64,000 bases of DNA from Pseudoglutamicibacter albus (GTDB lineage: Bacteria; Actinomycetota; Actinomycetes; Actinomycetales; Micrococcaceae). The notes under the pieces were generated by a model. It saw only the letters and a list, made by a program, of their open reading frames with translations. It was not told the origin of the DNA and did not search any database. Within the stretch, counting starts at the first letter, position 1. The number at the start of each line of letters is the position of its first letter. Below, piece by piece: positions 34,716 through 44,511 of this stretch. The translations under genes and the position numbers were made by a program. The stretch covers positions 124,001 through 188,000 of the forward strand of contig NZ_JAKRCW010000001.1 in assembly GCF_022346425.1 (NCBI RefSeq). The letters are read 5' to 3'.

Positions 34716-35705
34716 GTAGAGCGGCGGGACGGCGCGGTCTGTGCGTTCCAGGATGAACCAGTAGTTGCCGCTTTCGGCCGTCCGCTGTTGTTGCGCATCG
34801 AGCGGTTGGAATTCGTCTTCGTCGACAACGCTGTGCACTGTCCAAAGGCCTTCGGCGGTGAAGAGGCTGTGCCAGCCCGTGATCGACGAGGAGAGCTGGA
34901 ACAGGAGTTCATCGACAATGAGTTCCTTGCCACTCCACACGCGTACCCGTTCCGTTTCGAGGTCGTAACCGTCGTGAGGTTCCCGCTTCGCCAGCTCCCA
35001 ACGCACCGTGATGTCCTGGTATTCGGGATTCTCGGTTGGGTCGCCGAAGCCTTCCCATTCGCCGTATTCACCGGGCTGTGGGCGTTCGGTCAGGTCAGCG
35101 CCGAAGGAGTCGAGGTGGATCAGGTATTTGCCGCCGGTGGTGACGCTCATCGCGGCGCGACGCAGGTGGGCGGCAACCAGTTCGGGGGTGGGGAGGCAAC
35201 GCACGGTGTTGAGTGCGGAGAAAGCCCCCGGGTATGTGGGTAGGAGTGCGACTTCGGTGAGGTCGCCGAGGATCAGCCGTGGGGTGTGTTTGGTTTTCCG
35301 TTCGGCCGCCGCTTCGCTGAGGTGGGTGAGGGCGTCGCTCGAGGAGTCGATGCCGTCCACTTGGTAGCCGCGTTCCAGCAACGGAAGTAGCACGCGGCCG
35401 GACCCGCACCCGAACTCTATGAGCCGGTCGGCATTGGTGGTGGAGGTGATGAAGTCGAGTTCTTCGCTCGCGTCCCAGCCGAAGATGTTGTCGTAGAGAA
35501 CCGGGTTATCGAATAACCGAGCGCCGGGTGCCTCATAGTTTTCGGTATCGCTTGGCGGTTCAGATGAGTGGGCCACCATCTTGGCGACCTTCTCGTGCGG
35601 GCATGGTGACTGCGCGGGTGACTGGGTGTGTGTCTGGTCGGTGCCGGCGTCGTGGTCCAAAGCGACCTTGGGCGTCCACGTGCCCTGCGGGGTTTCAATG
35701 ATCAA
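34707..35705 (-). CDS. Class I SAM-dependent methyltransferase
   Basis: Start TTG 35705, supported by GAGGAG six bases upstream; 332 aa. After ~80 variable residues comes a class I fold: motif I LIEFGCGSGRVLLPL, the acidic loop VDGIDSSSDAL, LILGDLTEVALLP and the motif III region GGKYLIHLDS. A C-terminal beta-rich half (ITVRWELAKREPHDGYD) is seen in small-molecule methyltransferases. The substrate is unknown and no neighbour gives a clue. Confidence 0.82.
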   Translation of the reverse strand: MIIETPQGTWTPKVALDHDAGTDQTHTQSPAQSPCPHEKVAKMVAHSSEPPSDTENYEAPGARLFDNPVLYDNIFGWDASEELDFITSTTNADRLIEFGCGSGRVLLPLLERGYQVDGIDSSSDALTHLSEAAAERKTKHTPRLILGDLTEVALLPTYPGAFSALNTVRCLPTPELVAAHLRRAAMSVTTGGKYLIHLDSFGADLTERPQPGEYGEWEGFGDPTENPEYQDITVRWELAKREPHDGYDLETERVRVWSGKELIVDELLFQLSSSITGWHSLFTAEGLWTVHSVVDEDEFQPLDAQQQRTAESGNYWFILERTDRAVPPLYSA

Positions 35706-35855
35706 GGAATCTCCTCGGGTGATGTGCTGAATCCTTGCACTAGAGAATAACCGCAACGAGCCGCGAACGACTAGGCCAGACCAGGCCGGGGCTGGCCAGG
35801 TCGGGCGCTTCGTCCAGGCGGTGTTTGGCTGGCTACCGCGTGAGTAGCCCTGGGA

Positions 35856-36935
35856 TCATGGTTCGCGGCCGATGGCGTGGGTGACTTCCGCTGCCGGGCG
35901 CGGCTGAATCAGGTGTGCGTTGGCGCCGGCCCAGTGTGGCGCCATTCCTGCGGAGCCGCTCTTAGCGGCCGCGGCAGACAGCGCTTTGTTCGCCGAGTAG
36001 GCGACGGGGAAGACCGGCGGGGTTGGCGCATCGGGCGCTTCAGCGAACTCCATAAACGCGGTAGGCAACCCGCGGGCTGGCCGCCCCGAGAACACGCGAG
36101 TCAAGCGAGTTTCAGCGCCGCCGCTTGCGTGCTGAGCGGCGTGCGCGGCTTGAACTAGAGCCTCACGGTAGGAATCTTTGGCCCCGGATTCGGGGCTCGT
36201 GATGAGTGCGGTGCCGACCTGAACGGCGGAAGCCCCTAGGCTGAACATGTGCTCGGCGCGTTCGCGGGTCATGATGCCGCCCGCTGCGACCACAGGCAGC
36301 TGTGTTGCTGAGGCGATCTGCTGAACGAGGCGCCCGGTAGGGGTCTGTTCATCGGGGCCGTTTTCGTCGAAGATTCCTCGGTGCCCGCCGGCCTCGATCC
36401 CTTGGGCGATGACCACATCCAAGCCCGCTTCCTCGATTACGCGCGCCTCAGCCTGGCTAGTGGCGGAAGCCATCAACAGGGTGCCGGCTTCGTGCAGTGC
36501 GTTGATGGTTGCGACGTCGGGGACACCGAAGTGGAAACTGACCACGGCGGGTTTTTCGTCCACGAGTAGTTGGAGCAGCGCGGTATCGCCGAGGAACGAT
36601 TCATAGGACGGGCTGAGCTCTGCTGGCGGTTGGGTGCCGAGCGAGCGAAAGAGAGGGGCCAAGTAGTCGAGCCATGCGGACTCGACGGCGGGGTCCCGGT
36701 GAGGTTCGGCGTGACAGAAGAAGTTCAGGTTGAATGGCCGGGTGGTGAGGGCTTTAAGTTCGCGGATGGCCTCGCGAACCTGGTCAACGTTCTTACCCGC
36801 CAAACCAAGTGATCCGAGCCCGCCTGCGTTGCTGACCGCCGCGACGAGTTGCGGGGTGGAGGTGCCGGCCATCGGCGCACCAATGAACGGCAGTTCGATT
36901 CCGGTGAGGTCAGTGAAAGCGCTTGGGTTCCGCAA
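35856..36935 (-). CDS. Nitronate monooxygenase (2-nitropropane dioxygenase family)
   Basis: 359 aa, TTG start at 36935 with GAGGAG six bases before it. FMN TIM barrel: PFIGAPMAGTSTPQLVAAVSN, NAGGLGSLGLAG, catalytic His in GIEAGGHRGIFD, PVVAAGGIMTRE, and phosphate loop LGASAVQVGTALI. Oxidises alkyl nitronates such as propionate-3-nitronate, a detoxification role. Divergent from the nuclease/helicase pair. Confidence 0.88.
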   Translation of the reverse strand: MRNPSAFTDLTGIELPFIGAPMAGTSTPQLVAAVSNAGGLGSLGLAGKNVDQVREAIRELKALTTRPFNLNFFCHAEPHRDPAVESAWLDYLAPLFRSLGTQPPAELSPSYESFLGDTALLQLLVDEKPAVVSFHFGVPDVATINALHEAGTLLMASATSQAEARVIEEAGLDVVIAQGIEAGGHRGIFDENGPDEQTPTGRLVQQIASATQLPVVAAGGIMTRERAEHMFSLGASAVQVGTALITSPESGAKDSYREALVQAAHAAQHASGGAETRLTRVFSGRPARGLPTAFMEFAEAPDAPTPPVFPVAYSANKALSAAAAKSGSAGMAPHWAGANAHLIQPRPAAEVTHAIGREP

Positions 36936-37128
36936 CGTGGGCTCCTCGGCGTATCGCGTGGTGTTGGATGTTTGCTGGGTGTTGGCTATTCCAACTGTGC
37001 CATGCGGCGGGGCCCGGGTGGGAAACTTCGCGACGCTGTCAGGTACTGCGGAGGCCGGGGGCGGTGACGTAGGTTAGGTGAGGTCACCGCGGGCTGGCCG
37101 CGGTGTGTGTTTCAGGAGCCTGAACGAT

Positions 37129-38046
37129 ATGGCCACACCGACGTCGATTGAGTTGTTCCTCGCCGATGGGACCCCGGGCGGCCTGATTGCCGCGGAAATT
37201 TCCGGGTGGACCGGCAAGATCATCGCCGCGCCGCGGCAGTCGCTGAGCGCGATGCTGGCCCGTGAAGAGGCGCAGTCAAACGGCGTCTACATACTCTTGG
37301 GCGAAGACGCCGAATCCATTAACAACACGTGGTGCTACATCGGCAGGTCGGAGAATTTCGCGGAGCGGTTGCGTAACCATCACGCGAATAAACCCAAGTG
37401 GCAGCGGGCCATCATCATCCTGAGCCTGCACCATTCCTTCAACGAAGGGCACTGGGGATACATGGAAGCCAAGCTGCTGCAGATGGCGCGGAAGGCCGGC
37501 CGGTGCAGCTTGGATGAGAACAAGAACAACCCGCGCTCTCGGAAGCTGTCCGAATCGCAAGAGGCTTCCGTCAACGATTTCATTCGCAAAGTGAAGTTGA
37601 TTTTGCCGATGCTGGGCGTGAACATCTTGCGGTCCGCTGTCGGGGAGGAAAGCGCGACGCCTTCCGTTCAGCGTGGGGTCAAGGATGAATCGCCGCTGTT
37701 TACGCTGGTGCACCCGAGCCGTGGTGTGGATGCGCAGATGCGGCCGGTGGATGGCGAACTGTTCGTGCTGGAAGGTTCGCGCCTGATCAAGCAGTGGGAC
37801 ACCAGCGCGGCGCGCTCGGAGCACACCCGCCGCAGCTATGAGGCGTTGGCACAGCAGCATCGCAAGCTGATTGCTGACGGTTCGCTACGGGTGGAGGACG
37901 ATGCGTGTGTTGCTACCCGCGACATCGTGTTCAACTCGCCGTCCACGGCGGCGGCGATATGCCTCGGCCGTAGTAGTAACGGCCGGACGGCCTGGAAAAC
38001 CAGTGACGGAATGACGTACGCGCAGTGGGAAGCCGCCGCGCAGTAG
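37129..38046 (+). CDS. GIY-YIG nuclease-family protein with DUF4357 C-terminus
   Basis: 305 aa from ATG 37129 (CAGGAG upstream). Residues ~48-130 form a GIY-YIG domain: GVYILLGE as the GIY strand, CYIGRSENFAERLRNH with YIG and the catalytic Arg, and GYMEAKLLQMA with the metal-binding Glu. The C-terminal ~80 residues (SYEALAQQHRKLIADGSLR, AAAICLGRSSNGRTAWKT) match the DUF4357 module common to restriction-like nucleases. It ends 28 bp before the helicase gene. A phage-defence or DNA-processing pair is inferred from domain types, not from known function. Confidence 0.82.
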   Translation: MATPTSIELFLADGTPGGLIAAEISGWTGKIIAAPRQSLSAMLAREEAQSNGVYILLGEDAESINNTWCYIGRSENFAERLRNHHANKPKWQRAIIILSLHHSFNEGHWGYMEAKLLQMARKAGRCSLDENKNNPRSRKLSESQEASVNDFIRKVKLILPMLGVNILRSAVGEESATPSVQRGVKDESPLFTLVHPSRGVDAQMRPVDGELFVLEGSRLIKQWDTSAARSEHTRRSYEALAQQHRKLIADGSLRVEDDACVATRDIVFNSPSTAAAICLGRSSNGRTAWKTSDGMTYAQWEAAAQ

Positions 38047-38074
38047 CGGTGGCGTGAGGAATGAGGCAACACCG

Positions 38075-41000
38075 ATGAGTGATGAGTTTGTGGACCCTCT
38101 TTTGGTAGGTCTGCGTGAAGACCTGGTCACTAGTGACCTGCGGCGCGCACTGGATGCGACGGCGCTTGAAACTCAGATTGCTAAGGTTGACAAGGCCGAT
38201 TTCCCGCACGTCGCAGCCCGTTTTGTTGCAGAACGCCTCAAGCAGGAACTCCAGCTAATCAGCGGCGCAGAAGAACGCATCGAATTCGTGAACCGACTTC
38301 TGGCAACCATGAATTCCGTGAACCACGGAGACCACATCGAAGGGCCGGAACCTCAGCAACTATTGAGTACCGCTAAGCCCCCGCACGCGGCACCGCAGTC
38401 ACCGTCAATTCCGATCTCCGAGGTCGCCTTACTGACGAATGCGCAAGGCGACCCCCGCCTTGGCCCGGAGCTCAAAACCGAAATGCTCAGCGCTGACGCC
38501 GTCGACGTGGTGATGTCCTTTGTTCGCTGGTCCGGCATCCGGCTGATCGCTCAGGAACTCCAAGAGCTCAACCGGCGCGGAGTCCCGGTCCGCCTCCTCA
38601 CTACTACTTATATGGGTGCAACCGAGAAACGCGCGCTGGACTATCTGGTGAATGAGTGCGGCGCCGAAGTCCGCATCAGTTACGACACCCAAACCACCCG
38701 GCTGCACGCCAAAGCATGGGTCTTCCGCCGCAACACCGGCTTTCACACCGGCTACATCGGCAGCTCCAACCTCAGTAAAGCGGCGATGGTGGACGGGCTC
38801 GAATGGAACGTGCGGGTCTCCAACATCCAGACCCCAGCGTTGGTTGAAAAGTTCGAGGCCACGTTCGAAAGCTACTGGCAGTCGCCGATCTTCGAACCCT
38901 ACATCCCTGAAAAGGATGGGGAACGACTCCAGCAAGCACTCAACAACGGCGCCGCGGACAAGGTTCCGGACTCGCTGTTGGCCACGAACCTGGATGTTCG
39001 CCCGTACCCGCACCAGGCGATCATCCTGGACGATCTCCAACACGAACGCGAAGTCCTCAACCGTCACCGCAACCTTGTGGTTGCGGCCACCGGTATCGGT
39101 AAGACCGTGATCGCCGCGCTGGACTATCGCCGCCTATGCGAAAACACCAAGGGCCCGCGTCCGCGGTTGCTGTTCGTGGCGCATCGTCGTGAAATCCTGG
39201 AGCAATCCCTGCGAACCTTCCGAGACGTGCTGGGTGACGGCTCTTTCGGCGAGCTGTTGCGCGGGAACTACCGGCCTACCAAGTGGGACCATGTGTTCGC
39301 GTCCATCCAGACGCTGTCTCAGGAAACGGTCTACACCAAGCTGGACCGTGATCACTTCGATGTGGTGATCATCGACGAATTCCACCACAGCGCAGGCGCT
39401 ACGTACGAACGCGTCATCAAGCATTTCGATGGGTGCAAAGAGTTCCTGGGGCTGACCGCAACCCCTGAGCGGATGGACGGCCAGAACATCGCGGCCGAAT
39501 ACTTTGACGGCCGGATCGCGAGCGGACTCCGGCTCTGGACGGCTTTGGACAACGACCTTCTGGTTCCTTTCCACTACTTCGGCATCGCCGATGGTGTGGA
39601 CTTGTCCGGTGCCCAGTTCAGCGCCGGCGGCTACAGGGTTGCAGACCTGGACCGTCTCTATACCGGCAACGATCAGCGCGCTAAGAAAATCATCCAAGCC
39701 ACCCGCGAGATCGTGACCGACACCGGCAACATGAAAGCCCTCGGCTTCTGCGTCTCCGTTGACCACGCCACCTACATGGCCGAGGTTTTCAACCAGGCCG
39801 GCATCGCATCCGGCGTTGTCACGGGCAAGACCTCACGCGAGGACCGCGACCAAGCGATCAAACGGCTAGCCACAGGCGAACTCAACTGCCTCATGGCGGT
39901 CGATGTTTTCAACGAGGGCTTCGACCTGCCAGCCATCGACACGGTCCTGATGATGCGGCCCACCCAGTCCGCGACCATCTTCATCCAGCAGCTGGGGCGC
40001 GGCCTGCGCCGAGCGAAGAACAAGAGCGTCTTGACGGTTCTGGATTTCGTAGGGCACCAGCACAAAAACTTCCGTTTCGACATCAAACTACACGCACTCA
40101 CCGGCCAAGACCGGAAACAGTTGCAGCGGTCGGCGGAACACAACTTCCCGGTGCTGCCGGCGGGATGCCAGATTGTGCTCGATGAGGTCACGCAGAAGGA
40201 GGTTGTCGCTAACCTTCGGAGCCAGGTGACGATGAGCACCAAGGACTTCCTGGTGGATGTGCGACAGATGAGCACGGCGGCTGAGGTGAAGGCTGGCCTG
40301 CACCTCAAGGACTATTTGGAGCGGTCTGATCGTGACCTGCCGTCGGTATATAAACCGGGCGCGACCCGAACATACCTCGGCGATAAAGGCCCGAACGCTT
40401 GGGTTCAATATGAAGCGTGGGCGAATGATCGGAGCTCGTTCCGTCCGAGCGAAGCCGAAAGCAAGCTGCTGCAGCGAGCCAACAAGTTTGTGCACGTGGA
40501 TGACCCAGCCCGTTTTGAGGGATATCTGCGAGTATTGAACAGCGGCAAGGTCACGCCTGAGTTGCTGCAGGATCCGCTGGCGTTGATGCTGTATTACTCG
40601 TTCTGGCCGTCTGGTCATGAGAAGGGACTGGCCGCTGGGATGGCGGAGCTTCTGAACGCTCGGTTTGTGAGGGAAGAGCTGGCGCAGATCATGCAGTTCC
40701 GGGAAGTGGTTTCGAGGGTCGTCCCGCGGCCACTATCCGGCGGTCTTGAGACCCAACCCATCCGAAGCCACGCGACATATACGCGTGAGGAGCTGCTCGC
40801 GGGCCTGGGTGTGGGGTCGCTGAACTCGGAGAAGCCCGGCAGTATCCGCGAAGGCGTGAAGTGGATTCCGGAACTGCAGACGGATGTGTTGCTGGTGACG
40901 TTGAAGAAGTCGGAGGCCGACTATTCGCCGACCACGATGTATCACGACTACGCGTTGACGGACACGCTGTTCCATTGGGAATCGCAAAGCCTCACTCGGG

Positions 41001-41227
41001 AAGCGTCGCCTACCGGGCAGCGCTACATCAACCACGAATCGGAAGGCTCTAATGTGGTGCTGTTTGTCCGCAAGGCGAAGAACGGTGAGATCGGAACGGA
41101 GCCGTACACGTGCCTCGGTAACGCCCGCTATGTGAAGCATTCAGGGGAGAAGCCGATGCAGATCATTTGGGAGCTTGAACGCCCGATGCCTGCGAGCTTA
41201 TTCGAAATCGCACGCGCAGCAAAATAG
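38075..41227 (+). CDS. PLD-like / SF2 helicase / DUF3427 protein
   Basis: 1050 aa. Domains: N-terminal helical region; PLD-like nuclease domain (~140-280) with RLHAKAWVF and YIGSSNLSKAAM (HxK and GSxN, but the Asp of HKD is not obvious); SF2 DEAD/H helicase with VAATGIGKTVIA (~335), IIDEFHHSAG, LTATPERMDG and motif VI QQLGRGLRRAKNK (~640); then a ~350-residue DUF3427 end (RFEGYLRVLNSGK, YEAWANDRSSFR, MYHDYALTDTLFHWESQS). This architecture is widespread in mobile and defence loci. It follows the GIY-YIG gene directly, so the two probably act together on foreign or damaged DNA. Confidence 0.88.
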   Translation: MSDEFVDPLLVGLREDLVTSDLRRALDATALETQIAKVDKADFPHVAARFVAERLKQELQLISGAEERIEFVNRLLATMNSVNHGDHIEGPEPQQLLSTAKPPHAAPQSPSIPISEVALLTNAQGDPRLGPELKTEMLSADAVDVVMSFVRWSGIRLIAQELQELNRRGVPVRLLTTTYMGATEKRALDYLVNECGAEVRISYDTQTTRLHAKAWVFRRNTGFHTGYIGSSNLSKAAMVDGLEWNVRVSNIQTPALVEKFEATFESYWQSPIFEPYIPEKDGERLQQALNNGAADKVPDSLLATNLDVRPYPHQAIILDDLQHEREVLNRHRNLVVAATGIGKTVIAALDYRRLCENTKGPRPRLLFVAHRREILEQSLRTFRDVLGDGSFGELLRGNYRPTKWDHVFASIQTLSQETVYTKLDRDHFDVVIIDEFHHSAGATYERVIKHFDGCKEFLGLTATPERMDGQNIAAEYFDGRIASGLRLWTALDNDLLVPFHYFGIADGVDLSGAQFSAGGYRVADLDRLYTGNDQRAKKIIQATREIVTDTGNMKALGFCVSVDHATYMAEVFNQAGIASGVVTGKTSREDRDQAIKRLATGELNCLMAVDVFNEGFDLPAIDTVLMMRPTQSATIFIQQLGRGLRRAKNKSVLTVLDFVGHQHKNFRFDIKLHALTGQDRKQLQRSAEHNFPVLPAGCQIVLDEVTQKEVVANLRSQVTMSTKDFLVDVRQMSTAAEVKAGLHLKDYLERSDRDLPSVYKPGATRTYLGDKGPNAWVQYEAWANDRSSFRPSEAESKLLQRANKFVHVDDPARFEGYLRVLNSGKVTPELLQDPLALMLYYSFWPSGHEKGLAAGMAELLNARFVREELAQIMQFREVVSRVVPRPLSGGLETQPIRSHATYTREELLAGLGVGSLNSEKPGSIREGVKWIPELQTDVLLVTLKKSEADYSPTTMYHDYALTDTLFHWESQSLTREASPTGQRYINHESEGSNVVLFVRKAKNGEIGTEPYTCLGNARYVKHSGEKPMQIIWELERPMPASLFEIARAAK

Positions 41228-41310
41228 CTGCGTGGTTAAGAGTGGCCCGGACTGATAGGTGTGGCAACCAACCTGCCGCGGAAGGCACTTGCAACGGTTA
41301 GGCTAGCGAC

Positions 41311-43095
41311 GTGCCCATCACCCGCTCCATCCACGCGACCGCCGCCAAGCATCCCGAACGGCCCGCCATCACCACCAGCAACCGTTCCCTCACCTACCGC
41401 GAACTCGTGCGCGAAAGCCGCCACACCATCGCCGCCGCCAGCTGGCTGCACCGCAAAGTGCGGTTGGAAACACAGCCGACGACGAGGCGGGCTGCGTCGG
41501 TAGGTGCGGCTGCGGTGGCGGGGCGGACTGGTTCGGCGGGGAAAGCTGAGCTAGCGGCGCGGCCGGTGACCGCGGTATGCACCGCATCGGCGTTTGCGGC
41601 AGCACGGATCATGGCGGCGCTCGCCGGCACCGACCACATCTTCGCCGCGATTGACCCACGCTGGCCGGCCGAACACCAACGCAACATCGTCCTCGCGGCG
41701 GGCATCGGCGTAGTGATCGTCGATGACACGCAAGCCGCCACAACCCTCCGTAGCTCCCTCGGTACAGACTGGGGCGGGGTCATCTGCACGATGCCGGAGT
41801 TCCGCAACCTCGAACACACGGCTGCTACTGACAGCGGCGAAGCAGGGGACAGCACTACGGGAGACGGTGCGGCCGGTGTTGCTGATGTTGCGGAGCGCCG
41901 CCCCGACACTTCTCGTCCCGATTCTGAGCCGTTCCTGATGCTGTTCTCCTCCGGGACCACCGCCGCGCCGAAAGCGTTCCTCAAGACCCGCGGGCAATAC
42001 CGGGCGAACCTCGCCGTCTCCAAGCGGCACCTCGGGCTGGGGCCTGGCGTGGTCACGTTCGCTCCGGGACCATTCGCGTACTCGCTCACCCTCTACGCCG
42101 CGGTCGAAACACTCGCAACCGGCGGCACCATCCACCTCGCAAGCAACACTGACACTCTCACGTTGGCCGGCCTGGGGGAGCGAGTCGCGCGCGAAAACAT
42201 CACCCGCATCGTGACCGTTCCCGCGATGCTGCGCGGCATCATCACCCAAGCCACCCGCACGCCTGAACAGTTTGCAGACCTGGACCTCATCGTCGTGGGC
42301 GGCGCCGACCTCCCCGAAAACCTCCGCAACGAGCTCGCCGCCGTGCTCCCTCACACCGAACTCATCAGCTACTACGGGGCCGCGGAAATCGGGTTCATCG
42401 GCCAAGGAATCCCCGACCACCCCGGCTGGCACGAGGTCTACGACGGGGTGGAGGTCCAGATCCGCAGCGAGGACGGGGAGCCCATGCCCGATGGTGAACT
42501 GGGCACAATCTGGGTGCGGGCCGCATCGTGCTCGGACGGGTATGTGGTCGGCGGCGGCCCTATGGATGGCGGCGGTGCTGGCAGTGACAATGCTGACGGT
42601 TCTGCCAGCCGCCTGCTGGATGAGCACGGATGGGCGAGCGTCGGCGACCAAGGCCGCGTCCGCATCGTGGACGGTCGGCAGCAGGTCCAGGTTGTCGGCC
42701 GGGCCGGAGACACCATCAACACTGGCGGCCACAAAGTCGCACTCCCGGAAGTGACTCGCGCCTACGCCGGCCTCACCGTGGATGGACAGGCGTTCGAGGC
42801 TGTTGCGGTGGGGCTGCCGGATGCGACGCTTGGGACGGTGCTCGCGCTCGCCGTCGAAGACTCCGGACTGGGGACCGGGGGCGGTGGCGCCCGCGTCAAC
42901 CCCCGCCTGACCAAGGCCGCGCTGCGTGAGTGGGGTCGCGCGCGGTTGGCGCCGCAATTCGTTCCAGCACAGTATTACGTGGTGTCGCGGATACCGCGAA
43001 CCGTGGGCGGCAAGGTCAAGACCGCTGAACTCGCCGAACTGCTCCGCTCCGGCGCGACAGCCCGAACAAGCAGCGAAGGAGTGCAACGCTTGTGA
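41311..43095 (+). CDS. AMP-binding acyl/aryl-acid ligase
   Basis: 594-aa ANL-superfamily adenylating enzyme. The ATP-loop is FLMLFSSGTTAAPKAFLKTR, then SYYGAAEIGFIGQG, GELGTIWVRA, WASVGDQGRV and a C-terminal Lys in RTVGGKVKTAEL. It should activate a carboxylic acid to acyl-AMP and then acyl-CoA or acyl-ACP. Long Ala/Gly-rich insertions (~residues 55-90, 180-205) enlarge it. A TAGGCT (41299-41304) six bases before GTG 41311 and a TTGCAA upstream suggest leaderless transcription. Overlaps the ketosynthase gene by 4 bp. Confidence 0.83.
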   Translation: MPITRSIHATAAKHPERPAITTSNRSLTYRELVRESRHTIAAASWLHRKVRLETQPTTRRAASVGAAAVAGRTGSAGKAELAARPVTAVCTASAFAAARIMAALAGTDHIFAAIDPRWPAEHQRNIVLAAGIGVVIVDDTQAATTLRSSLGTDWGGVICTMPEFRNLEHTAATDSGEAGDSTTGDGAAGVADVAERRPDTSRPDSEPFLMLFSSGTTAAPKAFLKTRGQYRANLAVSKRHLGLGPGVVTFAPGPFAYSLTLYAAVETLATGGTIHLASNTDTLTLAGLGERVARENITRIVTVPAMLRGIITQATRTPEQFADLDLIVVGGADLPENLRNELAAVLPHTELISYYGAAEIGFIGQGIPDHPGWHEVYDGVEVQIRSEDGEPMPDGELGTIWVRAASCSDGYVVGGGPMDGGGAGSDNADGSASRLLDEHGWASVGDQGRVRIVDGRQQVQVVGRAGDTINTGGHKVALPEVTRAYAGLTVDGQAFEAVAVGLPDATLGTVLALAVEDSGLGTGGGGARVNPRLTKAALREWGRARLAPQFVPAQYYVVSRIPRTVGGKVKTAELAELLRSGATARTSSEGVQRL

Positions 43096-44462
43096 CGCAC
43101 GAACGAGTCACCATCACCGGCCTCGGCGCCATCACCCCGAGCGGGCTGACCGTCTCCGAAATGTGGGACGCCGTCGCCAACGGCCGTAGCGGCATCCGCG
43201 TCCTGGAAGGCGACGAATTCGAAACCCAGCACGCCCGCGAACTTGGGGTGCGCATCGGCGGTCAGGTCCGCGGTTTCAATCCCGAAGACTACGTACCGCG
43301 CCCGCTCGCTCGCCGTCTCGACGACATGCACGTGTGGGCCATTGCCGCCGCCGACCAAGCCCTCGCCCAAGCCAGTGGTGGCCCCGCCGCAACAACTGCC
43401 GCTGTAGCCGAAGCAACAGGCGTCGCACCCGGTGCAGCGTTGCCGTGGGATCCGGCGCGGGTCATGGTCGTGGTGGGTACGGGGTCGGGGCCGTTGCGCT
43501 CGCATCATCAGGCGGCGCTCGCGTTCGAACACAAGGGCCAGCGCGGCGTCCCGTTGAGCCTCACGATGCACGGCGCATCCGACGCTCCCGCCGCGCTCAT
43601 CAGTCAGCGGTACGGGGTCACGGGGCCGGCCCGCGCGGTGTCGGCGACGTGCGCGTCCGGTGCCGTTGCGCTGGGGGAGGCGATGCGCGCGCTACGCCAC
43701 GGATACGCCGATGCAGCGATCGTGGTCGGTGTTGAGGACTGCGTAAACCCGATCAACGTGTCCTCCAACGCGAACGTTCGGGCGCTCGCCGCAGGCTACG
43801 AGGCCCGCCCGGCGCAAGCATCGCGGCCCTTCGATCGCAGCCGGACCGGGTTCGTGGTCTCCGCCGGAGCCGCAGCGATGGTTCTGGAACGGGAAGCCGT
43901 TGCGCGCAACCGCGGTGCGAATGTACTCGCGGAACTCGCGGGCTACGGTGCGTCCTCGGACGCCCATCACGCCACGGCCCCTCTGCCCGATGGTCGCGGC
44001 GCCGCGTCCGCGATGCGCGCGGCCCTCGCTGACGCTGGCCTCACGCCGGAACAGTTTGCCACGGGCGCTCCCGATGGCGGCCCGCTCGGCCACGTGAACG
44101 CGCATGGAACCGGGACAGTTGCAGGCGACGCAGCTGAAGCAGCCGCCCTCACAGCCGTGTTCGGCGGCGGTGTCGAAACGAGCCCGGCAAGCAACACCGC
44201 TCCCCAGGTCCCGATCACCGCGACCAAGTCTTCGACCGGTCACCTGCTGGGTGCCGCGGGTGTCCTCGAAGCGGTGATCAGTGTGTGTTCGCTGCGGGAG
44301 GGGATCATCCCGCCAACCATCAACCTCGACGATCCCGCGTTCCCGGAGCTCAGCATCGTGCGCAAACCGTGCCCGGTGGCGGCGGAGAACAACACGATGG
44401 TGCTATCCAACTCCTTCGGGTTCGGCGGGCATAACGCCTCGATCCTCATTACGACGAGGTAG
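43092..44462 (+). CDS. FabF-like beta-ketoacyl synthase
   Basis: 456 aa, GTG start overlapping the ligase stop (GTGA). Thiolase fold with the elongating Cys-His-His triad: Cys187 in SATCASGAVALG, His338 in HVNAHGTGT and His384 in STGHLLGAAG, followed by FGFGGHNAS. Catalyses decarboxylative Claisen condensation. No ACP, malonyl transferase or ketoreductase is adjacent. Coupled to an acid-activating ligase, it may build a short specialised acyl chain or load an unusual starter; this pairing is inference. Confidence 0.87.
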   Translation: MTHERVTITGLGAITPSGLTVSEMWDAVANGRSGIRVLEGDEFETQHARELGVRIGGQVRGFNPEDYVPRPLARRLDDMHVWAIAAADQALAQASGGPAATTAAVAEATGVAPGAALPWDPARVMVVVGTGSGPLRSHHQAALAFEHKGQRGVPLSLTMHGASDAPAALISQRYGVTGPARAVSATCASGAVALGEAMRALRHGYADAAIVVGVEDCVNPINVSSNANVRALAAGYEARPAQASRPFDRSRTGFVVSAGAAAMVLEREAVARNRGANVLAELAGYGASSDAHHATAPLPDGRGAASAMRAALADAGLTPEQFATGAPDGGPLGHVNAHGTGTVAGDAAEAAALTAVFGGGVETSPASNTAPQVPITATKSSTGHLLGAAGVLEAVISVCSLREGIIPPTINLDDPAFPELSIVRKPCPVAAENNTMVLSNSFGFGGHNASILITTR

Positions 44463-44465
44463 CCG

Positions 44466-44494
44466 CGTTGGCGGGGGGACGCCCTGCCAACGTG
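44466..44494. terminator. Hairpin after the ketosynthase gene
   Basis: CGTTGGC (44467-44473) pairs with GCCAACG (44487-44493), with a further GGG/CCC inside; lies between convergent coding regions. Confidence 0.55.
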
Positions 44495-44511
44495 GCCCGC
44501 TCGGCAGTGGT

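Noticed and set aside
37129-41227. Assignment to a named defence system such as DISARM or BREX
   Set aside because: No methyltransferase or characteristic partner genes accompany the helicase.
41551-43086. 511-aa minus-strand open frame
   Set aside because: Shadow of the ligase gene, no recognisable motif.
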